64,000 nucleotides of DNA, taken from the NCBI RefSeq assembly GCF_019399895.1, contig NC_091869.1, positions 6,386,001 through 6,450,000 of the forward strand. Direction: 5' to 3'. Numbering within the stretch: the first letter of the stretch is position 1; each line of letters opens with the position of its first letter. The position numbers and the translations under genes are program-made. This DNA is from Cardiocondyla obscurior. Taxonomy: Eukaryota; Arthropoda; Insecta; Hymenoptera; Formicidae. The notes beneath the pieces are model-generated. The model saw only the letters and a list, made by a program, of their open reading frames with translations, did not search any database and was not told where the DNA came from. Shown here one piece after another: positions 1-14,213 of the stretch.

Positions 1-3000
1 TCGTATACACCCCGGCCTAAAACGGAGCCCGACCGCATTCGCACGAACGGTAGCCGTGAGATCGTTACGGCCGATCCCGATGCACGTGCTACGTTTCAGT
101 TCCGCTTCTTGGCGCTCTCTTTAGTTGCACTTTGCCTCCTCTCCTCTCCTCTTTCTCTCTCTGTCTCTCGGCTTCCCCGTTGATTTAGAGACTGTAAATC
201 TAGCTATGGCGCAATTGGACGTGGGAGGACGCACGATGTGAGAATAATTGCTACTTCGTAAAGGGTTATCGGAATTTTCGATAGTTTTACCCGCGCGCTA
301 CTCTAATCGATATCGAACGTCATTATTTGTACGATGTATTTAATATTTAATTATTATTTGGCCGAAATAATGATACTTCTCGATGGGAAATTATAGTTGT
401 GTGAAATTGATGAGCCTGGGGGTCGATTGTTTTCGGTGAAATCGATTCACGCGCAATATTCATTTTCTACCTGCCGCAGTTAAAAACGCATTAACGTATT
501 TGTCTTCGGCAATTATGCTCACTTCTATCTCGCGGACATCATTTTGTTCGCGCAATGGGGTCAAGCTTTTGTTCGCTACTTATAAATAACGACGGTCTTT
601 GAGCGTCGTCGGAGACGCTTGTTTTCTACAGTTGAGAGTATGTTGAAAGTTATTTCAGCGTGGCGGCATTAATTTTGTAGGTCGCATTAACAGAAATAAT
701 ACTACACTCGACGTCGAGCCGGTTGAGTACATCTCGTCCGACATTGAACAGTGATCTCTGAAGGGGAGGGAAAAGAAAGGGAGAAAAAAAAGAAAAAAAA
801 AAAAGAAAAGAAGGGACCGACATCTTTTGGAAAGAGAGACAAATAAAAGAATAAGAGACCTAGATCGCGGCAAGGACGATGACAACGTTGGCTCACAGAC
901 GCCGGATTGTTTGTTCTGCAAGTAGCTAGGAGACGACGAAGTTTCCACCAGGTCGACCCAAGTACCGTCGGGATACTTGTGCATTTTACAATCCGATTGC
1001 TATTGCCGATTTTTCGCGAGCGCGAATTCACCGCCGGAGGAAAGAATGCGCGATCGCGAAACGAGGAGAGAAGAACGGAGGAAGAGGAATGGCTTTTGCG
1101 GGAGAATAGAGGGGCCGAGGGGGAGGGCGGGAGGGGTGAAAAACCAGGATGATGGGACGTCGAGAGGATGGAAGGATGCGGCGAGAGGGAACTTCCGGCG
1201 AAGTAGCGAGCGGCTGACTTTTAACCGTACGACGAGCAGAAGTGGATGAACCTCGAAGGAAGCCGGGATCGCGAAATAGCGGAAGAGGGTGGAGGAAACG
1301 GCGGAGGCGGTGAGAGGTTGCCGGATAGGCGACGAGCTGAGATTGCAGCAAGGCGGTAAATAACACGTCACTCGCCACTCCGTTTACTTTACGCCGCCGT
1401 CGGCGCTTGCGGGGAGAGGGACGAGAGCGATGTAGCTCGCCGACGAACGTCGGTGCGGGAAGGCGACGCTAGTGTAAATCGTATTGGCAGAAAAGGCGAT
1501 CGAGACTTAATTAAAGGTATCAATAATTAAATCTTTGGAACGTACGAAAAGAATTGACGTAAGAAGTGCCAGGCGCGAACCGTGTTTTCGAATTATATAG
1601 CCGAGTTGCGGAAAGTAACGACGCGATCGGTAAACATGAAGAGACTTAGGCGCGAATCGATTGCATTTTGAAGCAAATAATGTTTTATCGAATTTAAATA
1701 AAATAACAATTTTTTTTTTCTTTTGTTTCTTTCTTTTAACTACAGACAAGAAAGTTGACGAAATTTTTAATTATTATTCCCTCGCAAACGTTTTTAAATC
1801 ACCTATACCAAAAGCGTGGGTTTTTATTTATTTTTTATTTTTTCTTATTTTAAGACTTCTTGATGAAAAACTTTAGAATCACGTTCGCCGACGTGGTGTC
1901 AATACATAACTAACGACAGCCATTTCGTTTGCATCGCTGCTCTCGAGATTTGTAATTGAAATTTTCGATAAGGAAATTGCAATGGCAGAAGTGTCGCGGG
2001 GGCGAAATACGAACTCCTCGCGAGAGCTGTCGTTATCGGGGCTTCATTTTCCACCTTTCATTTTCGAAATCGCGATGCTCCCCCGATATTCCGTATAGCT
2101 TCCGTCAGTCATCGTCGCGCGGGGACACGATAACGTCGCCGATGATCTACGATCAATCTTTGCCGAGGGTGAGCGGGGCAGGGGGGGGGGGAGAAAGAGG
2201 CGATCTGCGAACAATGACTGCGGCGCGGCGAGCATAAAACGACGGGCGCAGCCCGGTGAAAGCCACTTCATGGTAATTACACCGGGCGATCCCCTGATCA
2301 TCTGGAAGGCGTTAAAGCGCAAATGAAATCAGCCGGCAGCCCGGAGAGGGGAAAAAAAAAAGTGCTCGGCAGCGAGGGGAGACGACGGGAGCTCTGCATC
2401 ACCCCGCGGAGAGAGAGAGCGACGAAGGATGATGGATCGGTTCACGCCGGAGTAACCGCCGGCGTTCCTAACAGCCATTTCGTAATTACACCAGCAGCGA
2501 TTCGTTCGCGTCTTATCTATCGAGGCCCATCAATAATCCCTCCTTTTCGTCCTTTCCACCTCGCTGTCCGTCGTCATCCTGTCGGCACGTAAGCGTCTTT
2601 TTCCGACGCGCAATCGTTACGAGGCGCGGCGCGCGCTCTTTTCCCGGTTTTAAACAAAAAACCGCGCAACTTCTGGAACAGATAGGTGTACGCCGGGGTA
2701 CCGGGAGGGGCGGAGCCGGGCTTTTAAGGGATATTACATACTTTCTCGAAGGATATTAAATTCTGAGATTTATCTCGGGGCCCCGTCAACTTCTCGTACT
2801 CGACCGCACGATTATCGAGTCGAGGTCGATTTCCATCTTATGTGCTCGAAGGGAATCCCGACGGAACCTCTTTTGAAGCTTCATATTAATATATTAGTTC
2901 TCTAGCGTATACTCGGAAATCGCGGCGCCGTTATCCGAAACGAAGAGTGGCAGGGCTGGAAGCGGGGGGAATCGAAAAACTCTGGTGTGTTTGTCGATTA

Positions 3001-6000
3001 TTTATCGCTTATTTCTTCAAACTATTGTATCAGCTCACCGTTGGCTTTTTAATTGCACGGCGGATCGTTTAGAAATTAAAAAAAAAAAAATAAAAATAAA
3101 AATAAAAGTAATCTCGATTGTGCGCATAAATTGGGACGAGTATCGTTCGATTGCGTTATCAAATAATGAGTAGTTCAAATATGCCGTCGAGCTAGAATTG
3201 CATACACGAAATCCAGCCCTCATCGCGTATTTACTGAGCTTTCAGTGTGAAGTTCTCTAATTGCGCGATCTCCGTTTCACTGTTCGATCGAGGTATCGCT
3301 TTGTAAGCTGATCAATAGAGAATTATCTACGCGGAACTAATTTGCAGCCCCTGCAGGTATCAGTTTCGATTATTGTATTTCCTAGACCAAGCTACAAAAT
3401 CAATATGCATATATTTCTATTTATATCTCCAACTCGGATTGTTGAAATACGACAAGAAACCTGACGACGGGCTGGAGCTTTAAATTAAATTTAGACGTTA
3501 ATTACGCGACTTGCGTATGCGTGGTAATTTGTCAGAAATGTCTTCGATCACGTGTACGTGCTATTCGCTCCTCCGAGACGAAAATTAATTGTCGATATAA
3601 GTAAAGTGTGAGCTCGGGGAGAGAAGTGGGTCATGATTGACGAGAACCGCGACGTATTCGGTAAACATACATACATTCGTGGTGGAGCAGCGTCGAGTAT
3701 AATATAATATTTGGCCTAAAAAATTTTCTTGTACGTGTTTTGTTGAAGCGAAAGAGCAAAGGTCGGACGCGTCGGCAGCGTACGCGGGTCGTACGATTTT
3801 CTCGTGATAGCACCGGAATGTCCCGGCCGGCCAGCAGCAGCTGGGTGCGCAGTCAACTGTGTATAACGCCTCGTCGAATAACGCAATATAATATATAAAT
3901 ATTAGCCGATGCGACCCGACTTTCGCGATCGGTAATTCATACGCGTCGAGTGAGAAGCGATTAATTGACACATAACAGATATAATTACTTGAAACTTCAT
4001 GACAAATATGATCCGCTTGCTTATTTCAGTTATCAATTTTAAGACATTGCTTTCTTCATTTTAATTAAATAATTATGTTAGCGTCTCATTTATATTTATG
4101 ATCTCGCTAAAAGAGCAGTGAGAAACACGGTTGCGATGTTACTTGGAGAGTGATTCAGCTTGAGACATTAATTGTATAAGATCTCAGTCTCCTGTGAAAC
4201 GTTTGTTCCTTTTTTTTTTGTTTTTTTTAATTATATTTTTGCAGTTAATAACGGAGGAAAAAATTTATATTTATATCGCGCGAAAACTTGTTTGCTTTCT
4301 AATCGCGTGCCGATGCGTTATAGATAAGATTAATTTGTTATTGCAAAAATGTTCTCGATATCGTTGACCCTTTTTCCCCTATTGAATAAATGGATTAAAG
4401 GGGAAAAACGAATTACCAGATCACAAAGAATACACGATGTCACGGTGATTGTCACATCACTCCGAAGCCCGTGTGATACCCCGCTATGCGCCGCACGCAC
4501 TTGGATCTCTTTCGCGCGCGTATTACAGCGACGCTCGCAGCGTTTCGGATGATTAATTGACCCTTAGACGGTTCTCGGAACAATTTTTAGGACACGATAT
4601 CGCCGAGTATCGATTAAAGCCGCGCGCGCCGGCAAGACCCATGGGAAAATTTTTCTGAGAAATTACGGGATCTACAGCGTCACGATTAGATAAATTCGCA
4701 CACGATGGATGTATCGCATGCGCGAATCTCGACGTTAATATAAGCCTCGTTAATAGTACTTATTTAAAAAAAAAAAATGCTCGTTCAAAATTAACGCAAA
4801 TGTGAAACGAAAGCCTCAGGATTAGGTGAAATAATTCTATTCAATAAGAGGACACGAAGGGAGAATTTCGCGAGACACGCCCGCGTTATAAAATGATTTT
4901 AAGACAGCGGGAACGTTTGTGATTTCTCGCATTTATTATAACTGCAATTTCAGCCGCAGCCGCATTCATATCGGTGTTAAAATCTTGTTTTATCCGCGAT
5001 TCGAGACAGTTGGTTCGTTACCGTAGACAAAAGGTATCTCCGTCGTTCGGCCTACCGTACGCGAGCGTGCTAATTATAATTCAATTTACTCGCGCGGATT
5101 TCGTTACCATCAGTCACGGGATGGCCCTTCACTCGCCGTACTCTTCCAATCGTGATAACGTTTTGTTTCGTTATAACGAGTATCCTTCCTCCCTGTTTTC
5201 CTTTTTTCTTTTCCTTCTTTTTTTTTCTATTTTCTTTTTTTCGTCGCGGCATATTCAATTTTTACCAGATATTATTAGTATCGACATTTTCTCCTGGGAT
5301 ATAATAGACATTGTGCGTTCCGCAGAACGTGTGAGGAGGAGAGGTCGGCAAAGCGCTTTGAAAAAACTCCTTTTTCCTCGCAGAATTTTTCTTTTTTAAA
5401 TTTAAATATGTATTATATGAAATTCTCTTCGGTATTCAATCGTAACGCCGAAATGTAACGTTAATAATAGCGTGGGCGGACGTAGTTGAAATTTTGTTAG
5501 GTTTTTCGAAATGGAAAAAAATGCAATTGTTTCGAATTCATTCGTTTTATTACTGCGCTTCGCTATGTGTTTTTGGTGCTTAAAATGATTTAATTTTTAT
5601 CCGGTATAAAAATTATTCTTTATTACTGAGCATTATTATTATTATTTTTTTTTTTTTTTTTAAGAGTCAATTAGTTTTAGCCGGTTACGTGAATATATAT
5701 TTTAAACTATTAAAAACAAATTTCTTTTTAAATATATCAAGAGTTCTCTCTCTCTTTTTTTTTCTATGATTTTCTAGTTGAATGTAATGTAATATGCGAT
5801 GTCTACCCATGCTAAGTTACACATTGTGCTTCAGGATTACCGCGTCGTTGCTTATCTGCTCTCTCCAGCTGCATGTTGGCACGCCACGACGACGGGGATA
5901 TTTGTCTTCGGAGATATACACGTTTCAATTTATTGTACCGTGCAAGATGTTTCGAAAAGTGAATACTAGTAATAAAATCACATTCCAGCTACGATTTAAC

Positions 6001-9000
6001 TCGAAATATTTTGTTGTCCTATATTTTTGGGCTGGTTTTATCGATATGATATCGCAATAGAAGCGAGAGTTGCCAGCCAATGGGACGAATAAATTCACAG
6101 TTTGCGCCCGACTCGACCGTGAATATCCGAGACTCGGTCGCGCGTGTAAGAACCCCACTAAGGGGGGACGTGGGGGGACCTATGCGCCGAAGGGTCGAAA
6201 GAGTCAGCGAGACCCGGAGGAAGGCGATTTCGTCGCGCGAGAGTACCGAAGGGTTCGATAACGAAGATGATTGGGAGCGCGATTGGTGGCGACGGTAACT
6301 GCGTTAACGGGGTAATAATAACCAATCTCGAGGCGATTTCCTCCCGACCCGACCAATCAGAAGACGCGCCCCCATTTCCGGAGCCGGGACCATTCCTCCC
6401 CGTTCCTCGTCTCGGACCCTCACCTCCCCTCGCGACGGTAATCGAATTTTTGAGCAGCTCGTTTTCAAATCCCGAGAGCCATTCGCCGCGCCGCCGACGT
6501 CGACATCGACGTCGCCGTCGCCGCTGCATTTCCGTCGTCGTCTCTTTGTGCGACACTCGTAAGTTTACTCTCGTCCCCTTCCGGTTGCACTCAACAACAT
6601 CTCGATCCTTTCGCCCCGTTCCCTGCCCCGTTTCGTGCCGCGCGCCCGTTATATCTTTCTCTTTCTTTCTCGTTGCGCGAAACGACTACCTGGTGCGTTG
6701 AGGTGGAACGACATCGGAGAATCTTTGCCGGCGCTCTTTTCTCGCGTTCGCTCGTAATAACGATCTTTTTTATGACGGCGATTCTTTACCTCTCCTCTCC
6801 CTCCCCCTGTGCGCGCTCTCGTTTTCCGCGCGCCCTATAGACCGCGCGAGTGACTGTCGGTGCCAAATTTCAATCAAACTTGGCCGAATTTCAGGACTTC
6901 CGGTACGAGTGGCGATACGACACGTCATTTCATCGGTTTCGGCTGATCTTTCTCTTTTTTATTCCCGGTCCTATTCCCCCTGCGATATCACAACCGCGTT
7001 TAAGCGATTCGTCTCTCTTGACCGTTCATCTTGTAGTCTGTTATAAGTGACTTTTTTCATTTTTTTATTTTTATGCAATATCTCGTCTGGTTTTTTTTTT
7101 TTTTATATAATAGTAAAAGTTATGCTTATTATGATATTAATTCTGCTTCAACTTGAAGCGCACTTGAAGCGAATAATTTATTAATTCATTTATGACATTT
7201 CTCTTCGCTTTAGTCCGGCGGTTACGCGTTACTTTAATATCTCCATAATTGGTGCAATTATTATTCAGCAAAAAAAAAAAAAAAAAAAAAAAAAACGAAA
7301 GAACTATTTGTGTGCCTGCACTGCGCGGACTCGTGAATTTTCTCCGAGTCTCATTGCCGAGTTTTGCCGTTTGCGTACATCTCGTCAGCGAGTTTGCCCG
7401 TTGCCGCTCAAAGTATACACCGTCTGCCTAGCGTCGCGACGAGCAAACAGTCGTAACAGTCGTAACAAAATCAGATTTCGCTCTGCGTGCCGACATTCCT
7501 TTTTCCCTGCCTACCATTTATTCGCCCTTTCTTTTTTGACCTCGCTTTAACGTTAGTCAATTCGATCTCCTGTCACCTACAATTATGCACTGACCGTGTG
7601 ATTGTGACCGCTCTGCTTTAATATTAAACTGGCAGGCAGAAATTTAGGAAACAATTATAAGAAAATTATTTAAAAAAAAACAAATTTTTTTAAAGCGCTC
7701 TTTCGATCAAGTGATGATAAAATAGGATAGGATAGGATTGATAAACCTAAGCATTGCTGCATTTATTATTACTCTCAAAATCGGATCTCAAAATCGGGCG
7801 ATCGCGCTGTTGCGTATTCAGATGGATTTTTCAGAGTTAATCGAGCGCCACGGTGGTTACTTCTCGACACGTGAAATCGCACGGCGTTCTCGCAAAGTTA
7901 GGCGAACGTCACGCGTTCGAATTATGTGGCCCTCGGCCTGACCCACGGGGTGGGTGGTCCACCAAGTAGTTGTCTGGCGCAAAGATCGCCCTCGATGGCC
8001 GGTAAATCGCAGAAGGGACTCGATTGCCCCTAAGAAAAGCGTTTATGGGGCTAAGCTGACTCGTAGAGGAGGCGTGTCCTGGCCCGGAGACAAAGCAGCC
8101 AGATGTCCCTGACGGTCTTCGCCATCGCCTCGTTCCGATTATCCTTTACCCTCGTCTCGCTCCTGTCGCTTATACTTTTTACTTTTTATCCGCGCCTCTC
8201 TACCCTCGCCTTCGAACGTTCGGATCGTTAAGATTTCACGGACTTTTCTGTCGTCGTCGTAAACGCGTTGAATCAGGGCCGACCCGCTTCAAACTTGTTC
8301 CCTTCGAGTAGTAACCTGTTTTACGGGGCGACATATCCAGCAGGATGTTGTTCTTTTTCCACGAATTGCCCTCCCCGACTTTAATGCAAAACTCGCACGT
8401 CCTCGCTCTAATCAACGTGTTCAATTGCTTTCAATACTATATTAATTGTGAACCTACGTTTCTATATTTTTTTTATATAACTTTTTTTTTAATAGTAAAA
8501 CTATTTTAATTAAATTAGACAGCAGAATGCAACTCGTTGAAATTATATATTTAAAATTTATTTGGAAAGATATCGCTTTAAAAAGATTTTTCGTTTGATT
8601 TTGCAGTTTATGTTATGAAAGAAAAAGATTTCTTACACAAAGAAAACATTAATTCGACATCACTTTTATTTACACTTCGTTATCTTTTCCGTATCTTTTG
8701 CTCGACAGTAGATCATAGATGTTATTTTTGCTAAGCGGGGCACTTCAAAAGAATTTTAACCTTCTATGTAAACGAGTCTTTCGACCGAGCAAAGTTAATT
8801 AATAAAACCCGGAAGAGTGAGGAAAGAGAGCCAGGATGTGGCATTTAATATCGTTGGTTATTTATTCGCTTATTTTGTCGCTATTTCTAAAGAATTTCGA
8901 AAGAAAGTTTTTGTTTCTCTGTCTAAGGCGAATCTAAGACAATCTAAATTCCTCGTGTAAGAATTAACGGGCTTTTGTTTACAGTTTAAGTTGCTTCACG

Positions 9001-12000
9001 TAACGTCGAAAACTTTCATTGTAAATGTGAAAAATTCACGGGAAATGCGATTGGACGTTCGGATAAATTAAGGATAGATTGACTTCCCGAGTTATCAAGA
9101 GTATTGATATATGAATGAAGTAACGATAGTTCGAGAACGCTTCGGTAGAATGAAGACGAGAAGAATATTATCGGATTCTATAAATGGAAAAGAGCCGTGG
9201 TGCATTTCTCCGTCCGCGGCAAGTTAGACTATTTTCCCAGCAAGTTCGGTATAAGTTTCTGGATATAAGCTCCCCGCCCTTATTTTGCTCCATTTCCGGA
9301 CTCTTAATTACTTCGCTAATTCTTAACTGGGAATCTCGGCGTCGTCTCGAAGTCTGAAATAACAACTCTCATCCCCGATCTCAACTCGCCTCGCCCCGTG
9401 TCGACCTGGGGGCGAGTCTCTAAACCGAAGAGATTCTCTCTTTTTTTTTTTTTTTTTTTTTATCAGTCGTATTCCCGTTTATTTCGTTCATTCAGCCATT
9501 GAACTAGCCATTTAACTTAGCCAGAAATCAATTTCCTCGACTGTCGTCGAAGATCATTTTCATTCACAGATTAAAATATTTTGAAAAAAAAAAAAAAAAA
9601 ATGTATATTTTTAATGCCTACTTCTATTATTATCGCTTTCTAATTTCCGTTTTATGTGCATTTTGGTGCGTATGTTTTTATATCTAAATATACTTTCATT
9701 TATTTTAAGATATTGGAAGTCTTCTTGTATAACATGTAATATGATTTTGATACATTTATCGAAATGCTTATCGAGAAGTTCTATGGATGTTTTAGTAATT
9801 CGTGATATTTTTACGCACAAAGCGAAACTCTCGGGGCACATATTTGCACCGCTATATTTACGATAGTCTTCGGAAATCTGTCATGTGTATCAACTGGCGC
9901 ACTTTATGTACGGGGAAAAAAACACTCAATTTTAACTTGAAAAGTAACTTTAACGAACACGTATTTAATTTATCGTTTTATTTTATTTTCTCAAACGGTA
10001 ACTTTCTCGCGGTTCGATAACTGGTTTTCGTTGCAGCGGAGCGACGTGCATGTATTTTTCTTGCAATTTTATGTACCTACGTCATTAATACGCGTTGCAT
10101 TATGGAACGTGATTTGGCGAACGATTAATATTCGCCGTGAGCAATTTTTAAATTATGCTGTTCGCAGCTGATATAAACTACGCGAATGGAAAAGGGAGGA
10201 TTGAAGCGTTGATTCGACGAGATTTATGACACTAAATGAAGCGTGAAGAAGTTGCGGATCCGATGCGCTGAAAGTTTGATTCGTCGGTATTTGCGCCAGC
10301 TGATATTGGGCTCATTGAAATTATACAGTTATCGATCACTGTCGTAAGCATAATCTGACAGCGGATCGATTCCGCCTCGTGTTGCCCCAATTCTAAACTG
10401 AATACTATTATCGTCGCATTAACGTTAATTTAATGGCCATGCAGACGTAGGTTGAATTGAATTTCCTTTTCTTTTTTTCCCTCCCTTGCATTCTCCTACT
10501 ATTCGATATTAAGGAAATAGAGACACGGAACTTGATCGGTTTTATACAAAAGAATGCTATGGTGCGCCACGATTTTATCTCAATGTAATATAAATAATGT
10601 ATAATTTCTTTTACAATCAATCGTAACATTTTTCAAATAAATTTTTATATAATAATGGAAACATTAAAAAAAAGAAAAAAAAATTGACAATGTAGTAGTT
10701 ACGTCGACATAAACTTTTTATATTTTTTTTTACTAGTAAATAATATCCCGACAGCGTCAGAGTTACTCGACTTTAATTCTTGAAAAATTCTCTTTCTCTC
10801 GCAACGAGCATTTCATTTTCTCGCTCGACAGCCGACGGGATTTTTCGAGTGCACCGCTATGCGCGTCATGAATCGACGATTGGTGCATCGAATATCTCGC
10901 TGGAAGATCGTCGAGAGAGTGACTTCGCTCGAGATGCGGAAACCCATACGAACGCGTCATAAATTTTACCATCGGCAGGCAGTTCCTCTCGCCCCTCTTC
11001 CCCTCCTCCCCCCCTAGTACCGGAGCTACTCACACCCTTCAACCCGGGGGGTTGTTCGGCCGGCCGTTGTTAAACTTGCGGCCGATAAATCAGACGATCC
11101 CGTATAAATTTGTTACCCGCGAAATCGCACGGATACCCGGCGCGCGGCACGTCTTTTTCTCTCCCTCCGATTCGCCCCCGCAGGAAACTTCCCTCGTTCC
11201 CGACCCAACCCCTTCCTTTGTCTTCGGCTGCGCGTTTACCACCGTTTCCGCGCGCATTTTTAGCTATCGCGTAAATAACTACCGCGCCCATAAAACCTGA
11301 TATACCGCCGCCGATACGAATCTATATATTGTTGCCCGCGATAGATGTACCCTCTCACGGCCGATCGGCCCCCGGCACTTCGCGAATTTATAGAGCGCTT
11401 CAACGCGGGAAAGGGAGGACCGAAGTGTGTACAGAGACCGATGCCTCCCTCGCGTGCATCCCATTAGGCATTGTTTTACGGCGGACTCGTTCAAAATAGC
11501 GTGATCCGAGCCGCGGCCTACAGGTGGACCCTTTAATTTTAAAGCGGCAGTAGCCAGCTCGTTCTCAACGCTGATCATAAGACCAGCTGAGCATATTTTT
11601 TTTTCTCTTCACACTAAAGTACATGTTATACAATGCATCCTACCGTTCAATTAACCCACCCTAAATCTCACGCAGTCGCTTTCGCTGGACAGCTGTTTCG
11701 AGATTCTTATTAATTGCAAGCTGTACGCGCGCCGAGTGTCTTAAAAAATTTCAAACGATTCGCTCGATATGTCGCCTTCTTCCGCGGACTTTACAGCCCG
11801 CACGAAAATTCCGGAAACCCATTTACCGCCGCGACGCTCCCTGTCCCGCGGGAACGGGCGCTCTAAACGATCTAGCGCATCGGCAACGATAACTCTCTAA
11901 TTAGAGGCTTGTCCTACGTTAATTATTCCCGCATGATTAATGGTGACGGATGTCCTACCGGCGTCCTCCGCAAACTCGAGGACGCCGCTAAGTCAGGACT

Positions 12001-12551
12001 GCGGAGAGACGCGCGTTGTTCCGCCGGTCGTGCAACAACCTCTGGGACGGCCCGTGCCGTGGTGGTGATGACACCACTGACGCTGGTAGCGTTTCCTAAT
12101 CAACGGATCGCACCCTCAGGAGCCAGAGTTCTGACAAATGAAAAGAGAACGCGGGGAGCGACGGAAGGAGGGGAGGACGATCGCGAAAAGGGCCGAACGT
12201 GCGTGCCTCTTAATTAAATTTCTGCTGACCAAGGGTGCTTTCTTCGAGAAAAACCTAGCGAAGGGTGGCGAGAGCTAGATTAGTTCCTGCTTTACATTTT
12301 TTCTTTCTCTTTTTTTTTCTATTCTACTTTAGTGATTTCGATATTTATAATAATAATTAACGCGCAGCTCCTTCGAATATGCGCAGGTGAAATAATACAA
12401 CGTTACGAAGTCAGAATTAGATTCTCTGCATTCTTATTTTGTGGATATTGCCATTTGTTTTATTGCGCCTTCGAATAGTTTTTCGTTAACTTTCGTAATT
12501 GCGTTTCTTCTTTATCGCGTTTTAATGTTACGGGCGCGCTTCGTTGATTAA
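1..12551. other. upstream intron of Rbp6, distal part
   Basis: No supported gene was seen. The DNA alternates AT-rich stretches (poly-T and poly-A tracts, for example near 786-805, 7269-7295 and 9442-9460) with CpG-rich patches. The patch at about 6060-6850 has a CCAAT box inside GACCAATCAG near 6350 and GC-rich sequence that could be a promoter or enhancer. Small local repeats occur, such as GGATA repeats at 7723-7738 and a repeated TCAAAATCGG at 7771-7798. The open frames here have no recognisable domains, and several are encoded by poly-purine or poly-pyrimidine sequence. It is intron only if, as expected, the preceding Rbp6 exon is left of the window. Confidence 0.6.
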
Positions 12552-12833
12552 TCTAATCGGTTGGATATTATCTGTATTACGATAATCGTAGACGAGTGTA
12601 AACTTTTCGATGGTACGGCGAAGTACGACGGGGAATATCGTGAAATTCCTCCATTAGAAAATCCAAACGAAATGAGACGTGCATTTATTGGACGAGATAA
12701 AATGATAGAGACATTGAAAAATACTTTTATCTTCTCGACGGGCTACGCGAACTTTTCAATAGAGAAAATAAACGATTATACAGATTGGCCAGCTCGAAAA
12801 TACTTTAACAATGGGAAATTGAGAATACAATAA
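12552..12833 (+). CDS. unrecognised coding-like frame, possible 3' terminal exon or pseudogene
   Basis: A frame open from 12552 to a TAA at 12831-12833 gives an unusually protein-like, low-repeat sequence. It includes the stretches PPLENPNEMRRAFIGRD and DYTDWPARKYFNNGKLRIQ. The first in-frame ATG is internal, so it would have to be a terminal exon; a possible acceptor is the TAG at 12589-12591, which would start the exon in phase 2. The pyrimidine tract there is only moderate. An AATAAA signal lies 39 bases after the stop (12872-12877), which fits a true gene end. I do not recognise the family and saw no known motif. It could be the last exon of a small gene nested in the Rbp6 intron, a decayed copy of one, or a chance frame. 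Confidence 0.35.
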   Translation, partial: SNRLDIICITIIVDECKLFDGTAKYDGEYREIPPLENPNEMRRAFIGRDKMIETLKNTFIFSTGYANFSIEKINDYTDWPARKYFNNGKLRIQ

Positions 12834-12871
12834 AAACTGCGCTATTTTTAAAACTGTAAGTTTTGCTTTCC

Positions 12872-12877
12872 AATAAA
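12872..12877 (+). promoter_or_regulatory. possible polyadenylation signal AATAAA
   Basis: Canonical AATAAA placed 39 bases after the stop of the coding-like frame ending at 12833. The hexamer is common in AT-rich DNA, so only the position makes it notable. Confidence 0.3.
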
Positions 12878-14173
12878 GCGTCTAAAAAGTAGTGCTGTAC
12901 CGCACAACTGATTACACATATTTGCGTCGTTTTACTGTCGATTACATTCTCGCAATTTCAGGTCACGATATCGCATTTTCACCGACTGCATTCTTCAGAG
13001 TAACGAATTAATTTTCTTTCCGAATTTACGAATTTATCTACGCGAATCAATTTTATGCGGGTTTCACAAACGATAAGAAAATAATTATCGTTTGTTAGGT
13101 AATTTTATTTTTGCTCTTAAATATACGGTAACAAGCGGAAGTGTCCGAAAAATATGACCGGCATTTTTCGACGCCGCGCTATATTATTCGTTAAATATTG
13201 TAGTAAAGGGACGTCCTGCGGGATGATGTTACAAGGTTTATTTAGTCGACGCGATATAGGCTGAAGGGGATTGTTTATGACGGTCTAAAATGATATACCT
13301 ACAACATCGCCCGTTACTAGCCCGGTGTTGCGGTCGCGTTTTCACGTAACGTACTTGGGTGGCGTAACCACCGGTCAGAGGGAAGCTGGTTACGAACAGT
13401 CTTGCAATTTTGAAACCCTCCCCTGCGCTTTGTATTGATGCCTCGGATACCGAGGGAAAACCACGTTTTCTGTTCCCGCGGAAGGAGCAACATTTTATAC
13501 CGCTGTATTCATCAACGTACCAGCTACTCGCGTATTCAATTTTGGTAACTAAAATAACGACGTGCAGCCGAAAGTTTTAGCGAGTTTCTCGAGAACGTTT
13601 TAAATCTGTCAATGTTACGACGTGTTCGTATATTATTGGAATTTTTCCACAGAAATTCGAATTGAAGCGCTCTTGTTCCGAAAATACCCAGCGCTATTTT
13701 TAAATTGATAAAGTTATTAAGCTTTACATATTTAATAACTGAAACGGTTGGTAAACGAGTGGCCTGTTAGGTTGGCTTATTCTCCATCCTCAGACTTGAC
13801 CGCTTTCGCGCGTATTACGTTTCGCATGGAGCCCATTATATTAAGTAGCAAGTAGGGGGACGGTACATAACAAATGAAATGTCCTAAAGTTACGAGGATC
13901 CCGAGCTGGAGGAAACGTAATACCGCCCCTTTGTATAATTCTACACTACTGAGGTCGTAACTGCCGGGGCTACGATGTGCTTAGATTATGGAGAATGCAC
14001 TTGCGTTACGTAGTCAGTCTCGCCGAATGTTCCGAGAGTGTCTTCGCAGCGCGATACTTCGTGAAAAATGTCTGCATAAAAATCCTTGCTCTTTATGTCA
14101 GAAATTTTTACGAAGAGCCGTATTTCTGCGTGTAAATAATAACAAACTTTCCGGTGTATGTAAAATAATTTTT

Positions 14174-14213
14174 CTAACCCGTTTCCTTTTTTCTTTTCTG
14201 CTTTCAGGTAAGA
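14174..14213 (+). promoter_or_regulatory. recursive (zero-length exon) splice site in the Rbp6 intron
   Basis: Reads CTAAC (14174-14178), then an almost pure pyrimidine tract of about 25 bases, then TTTCAG immediately followed by GTAAGA, with the junction at 14207/14208. This is the ratcheting-point layout known from long Drosophila introns: a strong acceptor directly joined to a strong donor. Splicing to it regenerates a 5' splice site and lets a long intron be removed in steps. It has the same strand as the Rbp6 exons and lies about 18.3 kb before the exon at 32465. Seen in sequence: the motif and branch point. Inferred: that it is used. Confidence 0.75.

Noticed and set aside
3340..3360. 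CCCCTGCAG|GTATCA as a recursive splice site
   Set aside because: Hardly any pyrimidine tract and no clear branch point.
6158..6556. Arg-run minus-strand frame
   Set aside because: Translation of a GTC/GCC-type simple repeat; no domain.
13763..13790. TTAGGTTGGCTTATT, resembling a mariner end
   Set aside because: Only a short match; no second terminal repeat, TA duplication or transposase frame nearby.
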